From an uncultured Draconibacterium sp. (GTDB taxonomy: Bacteria > Bacteroidota > Bacteroidia > Bacteroidales > Prolixibacteraceae), in NCBI RefSeq assembly GCF_963677575.1, contig NZ_OY782038.1, positions 4,095,501 through 4,159,500 on the forward strand: a DNA stretch of 64,000 bases, given 5' to 3'. Shown here piece by piece: positions 15,858 through 24,444 of the stretch (its first letter is position 1; the number at the start of each line of letters is the position of its first letter). The position numbers and the translations under genes are program-made. The notes under the pieces were generated by a model. It saw nothing but the letters and a program-made list of their open reading frames with translations. It was not told where the DNA came from and searched no databases.

Positions 15858-16766
15858 ATGGATTCTAAAATTACCGAAATTTTCTATCTGGTTGACGAAT
15901 TCTGTAAAGAATTTGAAAAAAACAAGGAGGGACACATCCTCACTGAAAAAACCTCTGTAAAACGAAGAAAGCGTAAATTTACCATGTCCGATAGCGAGGT
16001 TATAACCATCGTAATCTTGTTTCACCTAAAGAAATACCGTTGTTTAAAGCATTTTTACATCATGCACGTTCAGGAACATATGCAAGCTGACTTTCCGAAA
16101 ACGGTAGCATACAACCGTTTTGTGGAACTACAACAAAAGGCTTTAATGCCAATGGCTGTGTTTCTCCAACTATGTTGTCTGGGCGAGTGTACAGGTGTTT
16201 CGTTTATCTATTCTACTCCTATTCGGGTTTGTCATATAAGGCGTGAGTTTCAACATCAGACCTTTAAAGGGCTGGCCACAAAGGGGCAATGCTCAATGGG
16301 CTGGTTTTTCGGTTTCAAACTACACATTGTAATTAATGACAAGGGGGAAATCCTTGACTTTCTTTTTAATCCAGGTAACGTTGATGACAGGGAACCATTG
16401 AAAAACAAAAACTTTCATGACAAAATATTCGAAAAGTTAGTCGCCGATAAAGGCTATATATCCAAAAATTTGTTTCACGACTTGTTTATTGATGGTATTC
16501 ATTTGATTACCAAGATTCGCAAGAACATGAAAAACTCATTAATGTTGACTCAGGATAAAATTTTACTTCGCAAAAGAGCATTAATTGAAACGGTTAATGA
16601 TGAACTGAAGAATATCTGTCAAATAGAACATACCAGGCACAGAAGTTTTGAAAACTTCCTGACAAATTTGCTTTCAGGCTTAATCGCTTATTCATTCCTA
16701 CCTAAAAAACCTACCCTTAGAATGGATGAAATTGTTGAACAAACTGAAGTTTCCACTTTCGCTTAG
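15858..16766 (+). CDS. IS982-family transposase with altered first catalytic residue
   Basis: The 302-residue frame is full length and matches IS982 transposases over its whole length (for example KGLATKGQCSMGWFFGFKLH and VADKGYISK). The catalytic triad should be Asp-Asp-Glu. The second (Asp in LVADKGY) and third (Glu in ALIETVNDELK) are present. The first, normally DSTP, reads YSTP in SFIYSTPIRVCH, a single-base GAT to TAT change. The protein is therefore probably unable to transpose its element by itself. I could not find matching terminal inverted repeats around it, so the element may also have lost an end. It abuts the second IS4 element on the left and ends 53 bases from a lipoprotein gene. 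Confidence 0.85.
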   Translation: MDSKITEIFYLVDEFCKEFEKNKEGHILTEKTSVKRRKRKFTMSDSEVITIVILFHLKKYRCLKHFYIMHVQEHMQADFPKTVAYNRFVELQQKALMPMAVFLQLCCLGECTGVSFIYSTPIRVCHIRREFQHQTFKGLATKGQCSMGWFFGFKLHIVINDKGEILDFLFNPGNVDDREPLKNKNFHDKIFEKLVADKGYISKNLFHDLFIDGIHLITKIRKNMKNSLMLTQDKILLRKRALIETVNDELKNICQIEHTRHRSFENFLTNLLSGLIAYSFLPKKPTLRMDEIVEQTEVSTFA

Positions 16767-16819
16767 GTCGAACTCACGTTAAATTAAGCAGGTTCATTAT
16801 TTTTAAGTCCGAAAAACAA

Positions 16820-17476
16820 TTAATTACCAATTTCGCTTTTCAGCAACTTAACCTGGTTGCTAAGTTTGGTAATCTGTTCATCTTTTTCTTTTAGCTGATT
16901 TTGTAACTGCTGCGTTTCTGAGCGTACGTTTTCAAGCTGTCCCTGCAGGGTGCTAAGCTCGTTTTCACCTGCTTTAAGTTTACCTTCAAGAACTTTAGCT
17001 TCCTGATTTAGCCGGTTAATTTCAAAGTTCTTTTGATCAAGGGCAAAGTTCTTCTCAGAAACTTCGCTTTCCAGCGTGTTTACTTCATTTTGCAACGATT
17101 GAATCGATGCCTCTTTACTTTCCAATGCATTGGTTAAACGTTGTTTTTCAAAATCCAAGTTAAAACTGGTTTCCTGCAACGATTCCTGTTTGCTGTTTAG
17201 TTCTTCATTCAGTACAGCCATTTCTTGTTTCAGGTTGGCAATGTCTTGCTCTTTCATGGCATTGCTTTCCATCAATTCGTTTTTCATGGCTTCAAAATCG
17301 GCAATCAAAGCTTTTATGCGTTCGGCTTTTGCATTGTTCTCAGCATCAAGTTTACGCGAAAGTTCTTCGGCTTTTAACCTGCCGGCTTCCATTTCAAGGT
17401 ATTTCTTTTTCGAGACACACGATGTTAGCCCAATTAAAACAACACTGATAACAAGAATGATATATTTTCTACTCAT
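16820..17476 (-). CDS. Coiled-coil lipoprotein without OmpA domain
   Basis: The 218-residue protein starts with a lipoprotein signal ending LIGLTSC (Cys20), followed by VSKKKYLEM. This opening is typical of Bacteroidota lipoproteins that consist of a long coiled coil and a C-terminal OmpA peptidoglycan-binding domain. Here residues about 30-215 are a continuous heptad-rich coiled coil (Glu, Lys, Leu, Gln-rich) and no OmpA domain follows. The stop lies only 53 bases from the IS982-family gene, so loss of a former C-terminal domain by insertion is possible but unproven. It should be anchored in the outer membrane and act as a spacer or scaffold. Confidence 0.7.
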   Translation of the reverse strand: MSRKYIILVISVVLIGLTSCVSKKKYLEMEAGRLKAEELSRKLDAENNAKAERIKALIADFEAMKNELMESNAMKEQDIANLKQEMAVLNEELNSKQESLQETSFNLDFEKQRLTNALESKEASIQSLQNEVNTLESEVSEKNFALDQKNFEINRLNQEAKVLEGKLKAGENELSTLQGQLENVRSETQQLQNQLKEKDEQITKLSNQVKLLKSEIGN

Positions 17477-17588
17477 AACTATCTTTTATGTTCAAAACAA
17501 AGATACACAATAATAATTGGGTATTACAACGTTTAACTAGGTAGGAATGGTATTTATTTCTTACTTTTATTTTTTTTAATTGATGGTC

Positions 17589-18710
17589 ATGAAGAAAACA
17601 ATTATATTCATTTTTACAGTTTGTGTTGCCCTTACAGCGCTGGGGCAAAACGGTTCGAAGGTAGCGCACACCATTAAAGGGAAAGTGGTTGATTCCAATA
17701 CAAATCGTCCGGTTTCGTATACTAATATCGGTTTGGAAGGTACGTTTTTTGGTACCGCCAGTGATAGCGAAGGAAATTTTGAACTGAAAATACCTGAAGA
17801 GATGGTGGACAAAGACATCTACTTTTCGGCAGTAGGATTCACCAACAACCAGTTCCCGGTACAAGATCTTTTTTCGAAAGAATTTGCTGTTATAAAATTG
17901 GAGTCGCAATCGTATGACGTTGAAAAGGTTGATGTTGCCGCACAAAATAAAGTACTGATCCGCATTTTGCGCATGGCTTCGGAGAATATAAAGTACAATT
18001 ATGGTTCGGGGCCGTTTAACATGCACTTTGCTTATTCAAAAGAAAAGGCGGTTGACGGACAAGTGAGATCTCCGGAAATTGCCAACGTATTGCTTTACGA
18101 TGAAACAGGTTATACAAATCCGTCGAATAGTGGTGCTTTTAAGGCACGAAATTATTCGGTAACAAAAGAGCAGAGCGATGCTGATTATAGTTTCTCAAGT
18201 GCGCAATTGAATCTTGATGATTTGCTGGGATTCGACTGGGTGCGCTCGGCATCGGGTATTTTAAGCCCCGCATTGTTAAGCGACTATCAACTGGCGTTGG
18301 AAAGTCAACCTGTTATCAATGGCAAAGAATATTGGGTGATTTCTTTTAGTCCGAAAGTGCCTTCGCTGGCTACCACCGGCGATTATTATGCCGGTACTTT
18401 TAAAGGCAAAATCACGGTTAATAAGGAAGATTATTCTATACTGAAAATTGAAGGTGAAGCAGTTGCTCCAAAAAATAACCGTCAGGGAAGGGCACTGGCA
18501 ATCGGACAGAATAATAAGGATTTTTATACCGATGTACTTTACACCTTTGAAGTGGATTATAAAGATCTTTTGCTAAAAAGTGTTGCCCTGGATAAAACAT
18601 ATAATTACAAAGGCGAAAAGGTTTCGGAGCAAGCTGTACTTGAGATGAATCGTGCACACACCAATAATCTAACTGTTATTGATTCACGCGATTATTTTCC
18701 CGGAGAATAA
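17589..18710 (+). CDS. Exported carboxypeptidase-like regulatory domain protein
   Basis: This 373-residue protein has a signal peptide (MKKTIIFIFTVCVALTALGQ). It is followed by a carboxypeptidase-regulatory-like domain at about residues 25-110 (IKGKVVDSNTNRPVSYTNIG, TASDSEGNFELKI, IYFSAVGF). The C-terminal two thirds is a beta-rich region of a type common behind such domains in Bacteroidota (for example GTFKGKITVNKEDYSILKIE), possibly an outer-membrane or surface module. In-frame ATGs at 17580 and 17583 are also possible; the ATG before the lysines gives a normal signal peptide. A structured repeat and a strong terminator follow. Confidence 0.7.
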   Translation: MKKTIIFIFTVCVALTALGQNGSKVAHTIKGKVVDSNTNRPVSYTNIGLEGTFFGTASDSEGNFELKIPEEMVDKDIYFSAVGFTNNQFPVQDLFSKEFAVIKLESQSYDVEKVDVAAQNKVLIRILRMASENIKYNYGSGPFNMHFAYSKEKAVDGQVRSPEIANVLLYDETGYTNPSNSGAFKARNYSVTKEQSDADYSFSSAQLNLDDLLGFDWVRSASGILSPALLSDYQLALESQPVINGKEYWVISFSPKVPSLATTGDYYAGTFKGKITVNKEDYSILKIEGEAVAPKNNRQGRALAIGQNNKDFYTDVLYTFEVDYKDLLLKSVALDKTYNYKGEKVSEQAVLEMNRAHTNNLTVIDSRDYFPGE

Positions 18711-18711
18711 T

Positions 18712-18838
18712 ACCAATTGTATTTCAAAGTGAGCCTTGGCGAAACTTTGAGATTACAATGGTTAATGCCGATAGAAAATTAAAGAGCTTTTGGGAGTTTG
18801 CGAACCTAAAGCTCAGTTTTATTTTTCATCGGTATAAT
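18712..18838. repeat. Two-hairpin structured intergenic element
   Basis: The first hairpin pairs 18712-18730 (ACCAATTGTATTTCAAAGT) with 18744-18762. The second pairs 18768-18790 with 18808-18832. Both stems are about 20 bp with a few mismatches and are joined end to end. The element lies just after a stop codon, before a separate terminator. It resembles a mobile non-coding repeat rather than a simple terminator. Confidence 0.5.
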
Positions 18839-18854
18839 ACCAAAGAAACATAAA

Positions 18855-18900
18855 CAAAAACAGGGTTGCGAATCAAATCACAACCCTGTTTTTGTTTTTA
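18855..18900. terminator. Bidirectional terminator between convergent genes
   Basis: A perfect 14-bp stem CAAAAACAGGGTTG (18855-18868) pairs with 18881-18894. An A-run precedes it and a T-run follows, so it can act on both strands for the two convergent genes. Confidence 0.85.
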
Positions 18901-18910
18901 TACGAGTGTC

Positions 18911-20221
18911 TTAATCTTCCGATGTAAATAAATCTTCTTCGTTAACCTTTTTTACCAACATACTGTCTTTTAGTGTGCGGTTAATAATGGTGTAAGGCGC
19001 GGTAACTACTTCGTCGCCCTCTTTAATTCCTTTCAGAATTTCGATGCTGTTGTTATCCTGAATTCCGGTTTCCACTTCGGTTTTCATTACACGGCCATCG
19101 GCATACACAAAAACAACTTCCTGTTTTTCGTCGCGCTGTGCGGTGTTTTCATCGTCCGAATTTTCCGAATCAGCATCAACATCTTTGGTGCCGCCGTCTT
19201 CTTTTTTAATGCGTGTTGTAACTGCCGAAATCGGTACAGAAATAACATTCTCGCGGGTTTCGGTAAGAATATCAACCGTAGCCGACATTCCGGGGCGGAA
19301 AGGGTAAAGATTGCCATTTTCAGGATCGATCAAATCTACGTACGAATCTTTGAGCAAAAGCACTTTTACATCGAAGTTGGTTACCTGGTCGGAACTGGTC
19401 CCGGTAACACTGGCCGAGTTGGCAATTTCGGTAACAATACCTTTGAATTTGCGGTTCAGGTAAGCATCAACTTCCACCAGTGCAGTGTCTCCTTTCATCA
19501 CTTTTACGATATCGTTTTCGTTTACTTCAACCTGCACCTCCATTTTATTCAGGTCGGCAACGGTCATCATTTCTGTTCCCACCATCATGCTGGTTCCTAC
19601 CACGCGTTCGCCTTTTTCAACATTCAACGCCGAAATGGTTCCGGTGATCGGGGCATAAATTTTTGTTTTTATCAGCTGCTCTTCAGCTTCATCAAGCGAT
19701 GCCTGCGCACTCAATACCGAATACTGAGCGGCACGAGCTTCTGCCTGTGCAACTTTGTAAGCTGCCTCGGCCGATTCGAATTCTGAAACCGGAATCGTTC
19801 CTTTATCATACAATTGTTTAGAGCGTTTGTACGAAAGTTCGCTTTCGATTTGTTGTGCTTCGGCTTGTGCCTGTCGTGCTTTCGACGAGTTTAAGGCGGC
19901 TTCCGATCGGTTCACTGCCGAAACATACATTTCGGGTTTTATCACACACAGCAATTTCCCCTGCTCAACCGCGTCACCATCTTCAACATGCAGTTCAACG
20001 ATCTCACCTGCAACATCGGGGCTGATTTTTACCTCGGTCTCCGGTTGAATTTTTCCGTTGGCGGTTATAAACTCGGTAATGGTTTTACTTTCTACCGTTT
20101 CGGTTGACACTTTTACGCTTACATCGCTGCCCAGCCATCCTTGCTTTTTGCTCACGATAAGCACAATAATGATTACAACCGCAATCCCAATTATATAAGG
20201 TAATGTCTTTTTCTGCTTCAT
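18911..20221 (-). CDS. HlyD/MacA-type efflux periplasmic adaptor
   Basis: The 436-residue membrane-fusion protein has an N-terminal membrane anchor (residues 8-24, IIGIAVVIIIVLIVS). A lipoyl/barrel-sandwich half motif follows (VKISPDVAGEIVELHVEDGD, about 65-84). A helical hairpin comes next (about 100-185, Ala/Gln/Glu-rich), then the second half motif (IYAPITGTISALNVEKGERV). The beta-barrel and membrane-proximal domains are last. An acidic insert (about residues 345-370, rich in Asp, Glu, Asn) is unusual. Such adaptors connect an inner-membrane transporter (often MacB-type ABC or RND) with an outer-membrane channel. No pump gene is adjacent here, so the partner is elsewhere. Confidence 0.88.
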   Translation of the reverse strand: MKQKKTLPYIIGIAVVIIIVLIVSKKQGWLGSDVSVKVSTETVESKTITEFITANGKIQPETEVKISPDVAGEIVELHVEDGDAVEQGKLLCVIKPEMYVSAVNRSEAALNSSKARQAQAEAQQIESELSYKRSKQLYDKGTIPVSEFESAEAAYKVAQAEARAAQYSVLSAQASLDEAEEQLIKTKIYAPITGTISALNVEKGERVVGTSMMVGTEMMTVADLNKMEVQVEVNENDIVKVMKGDTALVEVDAYLNRKFKGIVTEIANSASVTGTSSDQVTNFDVKVLLLKDSYVDLIDPENGNLYPFRPGMSATVDILTETRENVISVPISAVTTRIKKEDGGTKDVDADSENSDDENTAQRDEKQEVVFVYADGRVMKTEVETGIQDNNSIEILKGIKEGDEVVTAPYTIINRTLKDSMLVKKVNEEDLFTSED

Positions 20222-20386
20222 TTTAGTCAGCTGTTTTGTTTTATAGGTAATAAATCGGTTTCTAAAATTACAAGAAAAATCGATTCGTGTACTTTAAAAA
20301 GCTATCAGTCGCAAATTGCCTTTTTTGAAGTTGCATAAAATAGAAAGACTAAGGCTGCCGGAAATTTTGCTTCCGGTCTGTTTTTC

Positions 20387-21637
20387 TTATTCTTTAATCA
20401 GCATCCTGGCCGTTAAACGGCTGTGTTGTTCCAGGTAAATATCCTTTTCTTTTACCATCCAGTCGAGCACTTCTTCGGTATAATGGCGAATTGTTACCAG
20501 TGTAAGATCGGTGTTATAACGGATATTATAATCCGCTGAAAGTTCGCTGAAAATTTCTTCCAGGTTTTCGTCCGATGCGTCGGCTACAATATTCAGGTCG
20601 ATGGCCGATTGTTGCATCAAAGTAACCTTTATCAGTTTTTCCATCAGAAATTTTACCACCCGCTCAATATCACTGATCGAGATGATCGAAAAGTCCAATG
20701 CCGAAAGCGTTATCAGCACCTGGTTTTCTTTTAGGATAAAAATTGGAGGCAGCTCAATTTTATGATTGATTTTATGAATAATTGTGCCCGAATTCTTCGG
20801 CTCAACAAACGATTTTACCAGCAAGGGAATTCCTTCGTTGTGCAGTGGTTGCATGGTTTTAGGGTGAATAACTTTTGCTCCCGAGTGTGTCATCTCAACC
20901 GCCTCTTTGTACGACAGTTCGTTGATCATTACCGTGTCGCTCATCTTTTTTGGGTCGGCACTTAAAATTCCCGGAACGTCTTTCCAAATCGATACACTTT
21001 CAACTTTAAGTGAGCTACCAATAATAGCAGCTGTAAAATCCGATCCCTCGCGGCCCAGTGTGGTGGTGAGGTTGGTGGTTGTTGATCCGATAAATCCTTG
21101 GGTGATGTACAATCCGTTGTCGGCGAAAGTAAATTCGTCGCGGATCAGTTCGCCGGTCCATTCCCAGTCAACCCGCGCATCGCGGAAAGTGTCGTCGGTT
21201 TTCAGGCAGGTGCGAATATCTATCCAGGTATTTTTATGACCTGTGGCAGTAATGTAATCACTAACAATTCGGGTTGAAATGAGCTCGCCAAAACAGATGA
21301 TCTGGTCGTATTCAAAATTGAAATCGAACGATGGACGCGTATTCAGTTTGTGTTCCAGTTCGGAAAACAGTTCGTAAACGCCCTGCGGCATCCCTTTTTC
21401 GCCAAACAAATCACCGATAATTTCAATATGGTAATTCTTGAAGTTATTAAAGATTGTCCACTTTTCGTCGTTGCTGTTAAAGTAGGCTTTTATCAAAGTT
21501 TCCAACAAATCTGTACTTTTTCCCATGGCCGAAATAACCACGGACAGGTTTCCGCTTTCGCTTTTAATAATCTCAAATACATTCTTTACCGCGGCAGCAT
21601 CTTTTACCGATGCACCTCCAAATTTAAATACCTTCAT
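20387..21637 (-). CDS. lysC: Aspartate kinase (monofunctional)
   Basis: The 416-residue enzyme phosphorylates aspartate, the first step toward lysine, threonine and methionine. The N-terminal kinase signature KFGGASV is at residues 4-10. LGREGSDFTA (about 205-214) and the region after it complete the amino-acid-kinase fold. The last 130 residues form tandem ACT regions that normally bind feedback inhibitors (LITLSALDFSIISISD and VTLMQQSAIDLNIVAD). No homoserine dehydrogenase domain is fused. It is transcribed alone, with about 165 bases to the adaptor gene. Confidence 0.92.
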   Translation of the reverse strand: MKVFKFGGASVKDAAAVKNVFEIIKSESGNLSVVISAMGKSTDLLETLIKAYFNSNDEKWTIFNNFKNYHIEIIGDLFGEKGMPQGVYELFSELEHKLNTRPSFDFNFEYDQIICFGELISTRIVSDYITATGHKNTWIDIRTCLKTDDTFRDARVDWEWTGELIRDEFTFADNGLYITQGFIGSTTTNLTTTLGREGSDFTAAIIGSSLKVESVSIWKDVPGILSADPKKMSDTVMINELSYKEAVEMTHSGAKVIHPKTMQPLHNEGIPLLVKSFVEPKNSGTIIHKINHKIELPPIFILKENQVLITLSALDFSIISISDIERVVKFLMEKLIKVTLMQQSAIDLNIVADASDENLEEIFSELSADYNIRYNTDLTLVTIRHYTEEVLDWMVKEKDIYLEQHSRLTARMLIKE

Positions 21638-21796
21638 GAAAATTGCTTTAAGCTTTTGAGCAATGCGCTGCGAGCTGTTTAACGTTACAAATCTATATTT
21701 TTTGAAAGAACAAAAGGCTAATCTTTATTAGTGAATTCGTTTTATTAAAAGTGTTAATTTAGATGCTTTCGAAAAAACGCTTAAAAACTGCACAAA

Positions 21797-23164
21797 ATGA
21801 AACATTTTATCCTTCCAATTTTAATTCTATTTGCTTTATCTGCTTTTAGTCAGGTGAGTAAACTCAATAAAAGTTCGCTTTCCATCGAAACAATTATGCA
21901 GGATCCGGCCAAATGGATCGGTACTTCGCCAAGCGATATTACCTGGAGCGAAGATGGCGCAAAAATTTATTTTCAGTGGAATCCGGAGCAAGACACGCTG
22001 GAATCGTTGCATACTTACGATCTGTCGACCAAAGAAATTGACAAAGTAAGTTTGGAGGAGAAAATGACATTGCCCGGCCGCCGTGGCAATTACAACAGCG
22101 ACAAATCAAAAAAAGTATACACCCGAAATGGCAACCTTTTTCTGCTCGACTGTAAAAGCGGAAAAGAGAAGCAGCTTACAGCGTGGTTAGAGCGCGCATC
22201 GTCGCCCGAGTTTGTTCTGGGCGATTCGAAAATTGCGTTTACAAAGGACAATAATTTGTTCACCATCGATCCGGAAACTGGACTGATTACACAACTGACA
22301 AATTTCGTATCGGGGAGTGAGAAAAAAGAACAACCTTCGTCGGAACAAGCCAAATGGCTGGAGCAGCAGCAAAAAGAATTATTCGTGGTTTTGCAGGAAC
22401 GCGAAGCGAAAGGCAAAGCACGCGAAAACCGCGAGGAGGCAGAGAAAGCAGCCGAGCCATTAAAAATATACACCGGGAGCAAGTTTCTGAGCAATATTTC
22501 GTTGAGCCCAACCGGCGATTACATTATTTACAGCTTGTACGAAAGAGCATCCAATGCAAAAGCAACCTCGGTAACGCATCATGTTACAGAGTCAGGTTAC
22601 ACCGAAGAAAAGAATGCCCGCGCCAAAGTAGGAAGTCCGCAGGCCTTGGTTGAAATGGGCATTTTTGATGTAAAGAACAACAAGTTGGTAACAATCGAAA
22701 AATCACAAATTCCCGGATTAAAAGATTTACCCGATTACCTGAGTGATTACCCGGAGCGTATGCCAAAAGAAGGCGAGGAACTTGAAGACAGGGAAGTAAA
22801 CCTGTTGGGGCCAATTTGGAACGAAACAGAAGATATGGCCGTGGTTGTGGCTTTGTCGCAAGACAATAAAGACCGCTGGATTTTGCTGCTCGATCCTGCA
22901 AGCGGCGATTTGGAATTGCTCGATCGTCAGCGCGACGAAGCATGGATTGGTGGCCCCGGAATTGGCGGCTGGGGAATGTCGATAGGAAACATGGGCTGGA
23001 TGCCGGATGGTGAATCGGTTTGGTTCCATTCCGAGGAATCGGGCTACTCACATTTGTATACAGCAAACAACAATTTTTTCAATGTCATAAAAATTATGCT
23101 TAGCTTTAATGCACTAAAGATTATAAATGCCCGATACATTGGAAAAATCTCTTGCAAAAAATAA
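21797..23164 (+). pseudogene. S9-family prolyl oligopeptidase, truncated (no catalytic domain)
   Basis: The frame encodes a signal peptide (MKHFILPILILFALSAFSQ) and about 420 residues of the N-terminal beta-propeller of a DPP-IV-like S9 peptidase (ITWSEDGAKIYFQWNP, GWMPDGESVWFHSEESGYSH). The family normally has about 750-800 residues, with the Ser-Asp-His hydrolase domain at the end. Here similarity stops at SHLYTAN. It is followed by about 30 unrelated residues (NNFFNVIKIMLSF onward) and a stop. The hydrolase part is not found downstream. The break point, about 23070, coincides with the start of an AT-rich island with attC-like sites. The gene was probably cut by insertion or deletion and cannot make an active peptidase. 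Confidence 0.85.
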
Positions 23165-23230
23165 ATGGCAAATCAGCCGAAGATTGACGGGTAAAAAATT
23201 TTGCATCAGTAAATTACAGGGGTGAGCGAT

Positions 23231-23275
23231 AATAGTGTGTATGTTGCATTGCAACATACAGGTACGTTGTAGGCA
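23231..23275 (+). other. attC-like half site at the left end of the cassette island
   Basis: A perfect 11-bp hairpin TGTATGTTGCA with a one-base loop is followed, a few bases later, by ACGTTGTAGGCA. The sequence GTTGTAGGCA (23266-23275) is the exact complement of TGCCTACAAC right after the downstream gene (23971-23980). This is the relation expected between the two ends of one gene cassette. Confidence 0.55.
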
Positions 23276-23438
23276 ATTAAAAGCAAGTGTCTAACTAACA
23301 GGCAGGAACGGGATTAGATTAATTGTTAGATCATTTTACTTATGTAAAGTGTCTGCAATAGATAAAAAGAAGCAATAGAGACAATGATTGGAAATCAATC
23401 GCTGAATTTTAGATTAATCAAAATAAAGAGAAAATTAT

Positions 23439-23969
23439 ATGAGTGAAACTTTAATTGGTGCACTAATAGGACTTGGAGGTGTAATACTAGGAGTGATACT
23501 TTCTTACTTCACTAGTCTTATTGTGTCGAAATATACAGCGAAGCAAACAATCACCTATGAACTTTTGCAACATTTCAATAGCCCAGATTTTCTGTATGTT
23601 TTGCAGATTTTTTCGAAAATCCGCAATGAGTGGAAAACTAAAGAGGGAAAAATGATAGTGAGCTTTTTCATTCCTACCGATAATCTCGAAAAACCTAAAG
23701 AACAAATTTTGGATAACAAACTTACAACACACCAAAACCTAACCTTATATTTGAGATTTCTATCACAGGTTTATTACTATTATGAGAGTAAGTTTGCAAA
23801 CCGAAAGATGATTAAGGAACTTTTCGTTTATCCTCACTTTGTTTACGTCAAATCATTTCTAAACGAATTCAAAGATGAGTTTTTGAAGTTAAAAGAGGAG
23901 AATAATATTACTACTCCAGACCCCAAATGGCTGATTGCAATCCAAAAGTTTAACGTTCTGACCAAATAA
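23439..23969 (+). CDS. Membrane-anchored hypothetical protein in a cassette-like unit
   Basis: The 176-residue protein has one N-terminal membrane segment (ETLIGALIGLGGVILGVILS, residues about 3-23) and a mostly helical, charged cytoplasmic part. I do not recognise a family. Similar small proteins with a Gly-rich anchor and helical tail are common in gene cassettes and defence islands, but no defence role can be claimed here. The coding sequence is AT-rich compared with the neighbouring chromosomal genes. The stop codon is followed one base later by the attC-like site, and about 165 bases of leader lie before the ATG. This compact layout of one gene plus site is that of an integron cassette. 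Confidence 0.6.
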   Translation: MSETLIGALIGLGGVILGVILSYFTSLIVSKYTAKQTITYELLQHFNSPDFLYVLQIFSKIRNEWKTKEGKMIVSFFIPTDNLEKPKEQILDNKLTTHQNLTLYLRFLSQVYYYYESKFANRKMIKELFVYPHFVYVKSFLNEFKDEFLKLKEENNITTPDPKWLIAIQKFNVLTK

Positions 23970-23970
23970 C

Positions 23971-24106
23971 TGCCTACAACAATGTATATAATTCATAAGG
24001 GTTTCAGGAATATGCGAAGCATGGTCTACCGCTCCAATTTTGGTAACGGTAGATACAGACCCAGCCCGCAATCCCTTACGAAATCGTATACTCAACGTTA
24101 GGTGTA
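23971..24106 (+). other. attC-like recombination site between the two cassettes
   Basis: The 136-bp imperfect palindrome starts TGCCTACAAC and ends AACGTTAGGTG. The inner arms pair GTATATAATTCATAAGGG (about 23986-24003) with CCCTTACGAAATCGTATAC (about 24072-24092), leaving unpaired bases. A central stem GGTCTACCG pairs with CGGTAGA...CC. The right end GTTAGGT fits the attC R' consensus GTTRRRY. Its complement ACCTAAC (RYYYAAC) is found after the next gene. The left end is a longer variant, GCCTACAAC. Confidence 0.65.
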
Positions 24107-24180
24107 ATTTTCGTTTGCTCTCCGATTGATAAATACGGATTTATTTTGTATTTTTACACGTACAAATATTTTATTGAGTT

Positions 24181-24444
24181 ATGGATACAAAATTGACTTT
24201 AAAACTAGATAAGTTCGTAATTGAGAGAGCTAAAAAATATGCTGCAACTAATAAGAGAAGTCTATCAAGATTGATAGAAGCCTATTTAAAATCTTTGACA
24301 AAGGACAATCCGGAGGGCAATCTTAATGACGAGGATTTTGAAATTTCTCCGTTTGTTAAAAGTTTAGCGGCAGGTTCTCAAATTCCTTTAGACATAGATA
24401 TTAAAAGTGATTACAACGATTTTCTAAATCAAAAATATAAATGA
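24181..24444 (+). CDS. Antitoxin of DUF6364 type
   Basis: The 87-residue protein begins MDTKLTLKLDKFVIERAKKY, the beta strand and first helix of a ribbon-helix-helix DNA-binding domain as in DUF6364 antitoxins. A second helix (RSLSRLIEAYLKSL) follows. The acidic tail (about residues 45-87, with SPFVKSLAAG and DYNDFLNQKYK) would wrap the toxin. Its stop codon overlaps the start of the PIN-domain gene by four bases (ATGA). It should neutralise the toxin and repress the shared promoter. The pair occupies one cassette-like unit bounded by GTTAGGTGTA and TACACCTAAC. Confidence 0.82.
   Translation: MDTKLTLKLDKFVIERAKKYAATNKRSLSRLIEAYLKSLTKDNPEGNLNDEDFEISPFVKSLAAGSQIPLDIDIKSDYNDFLNQKYK

Noticed and set aside
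17469..18026. 185-codon minus-strand gene
   Set aside because: It is antisense to the carboxypeptidase-like-domain protein and overlaps the coiled-coil lipoprotein start; its composition is that of a shadow frame.
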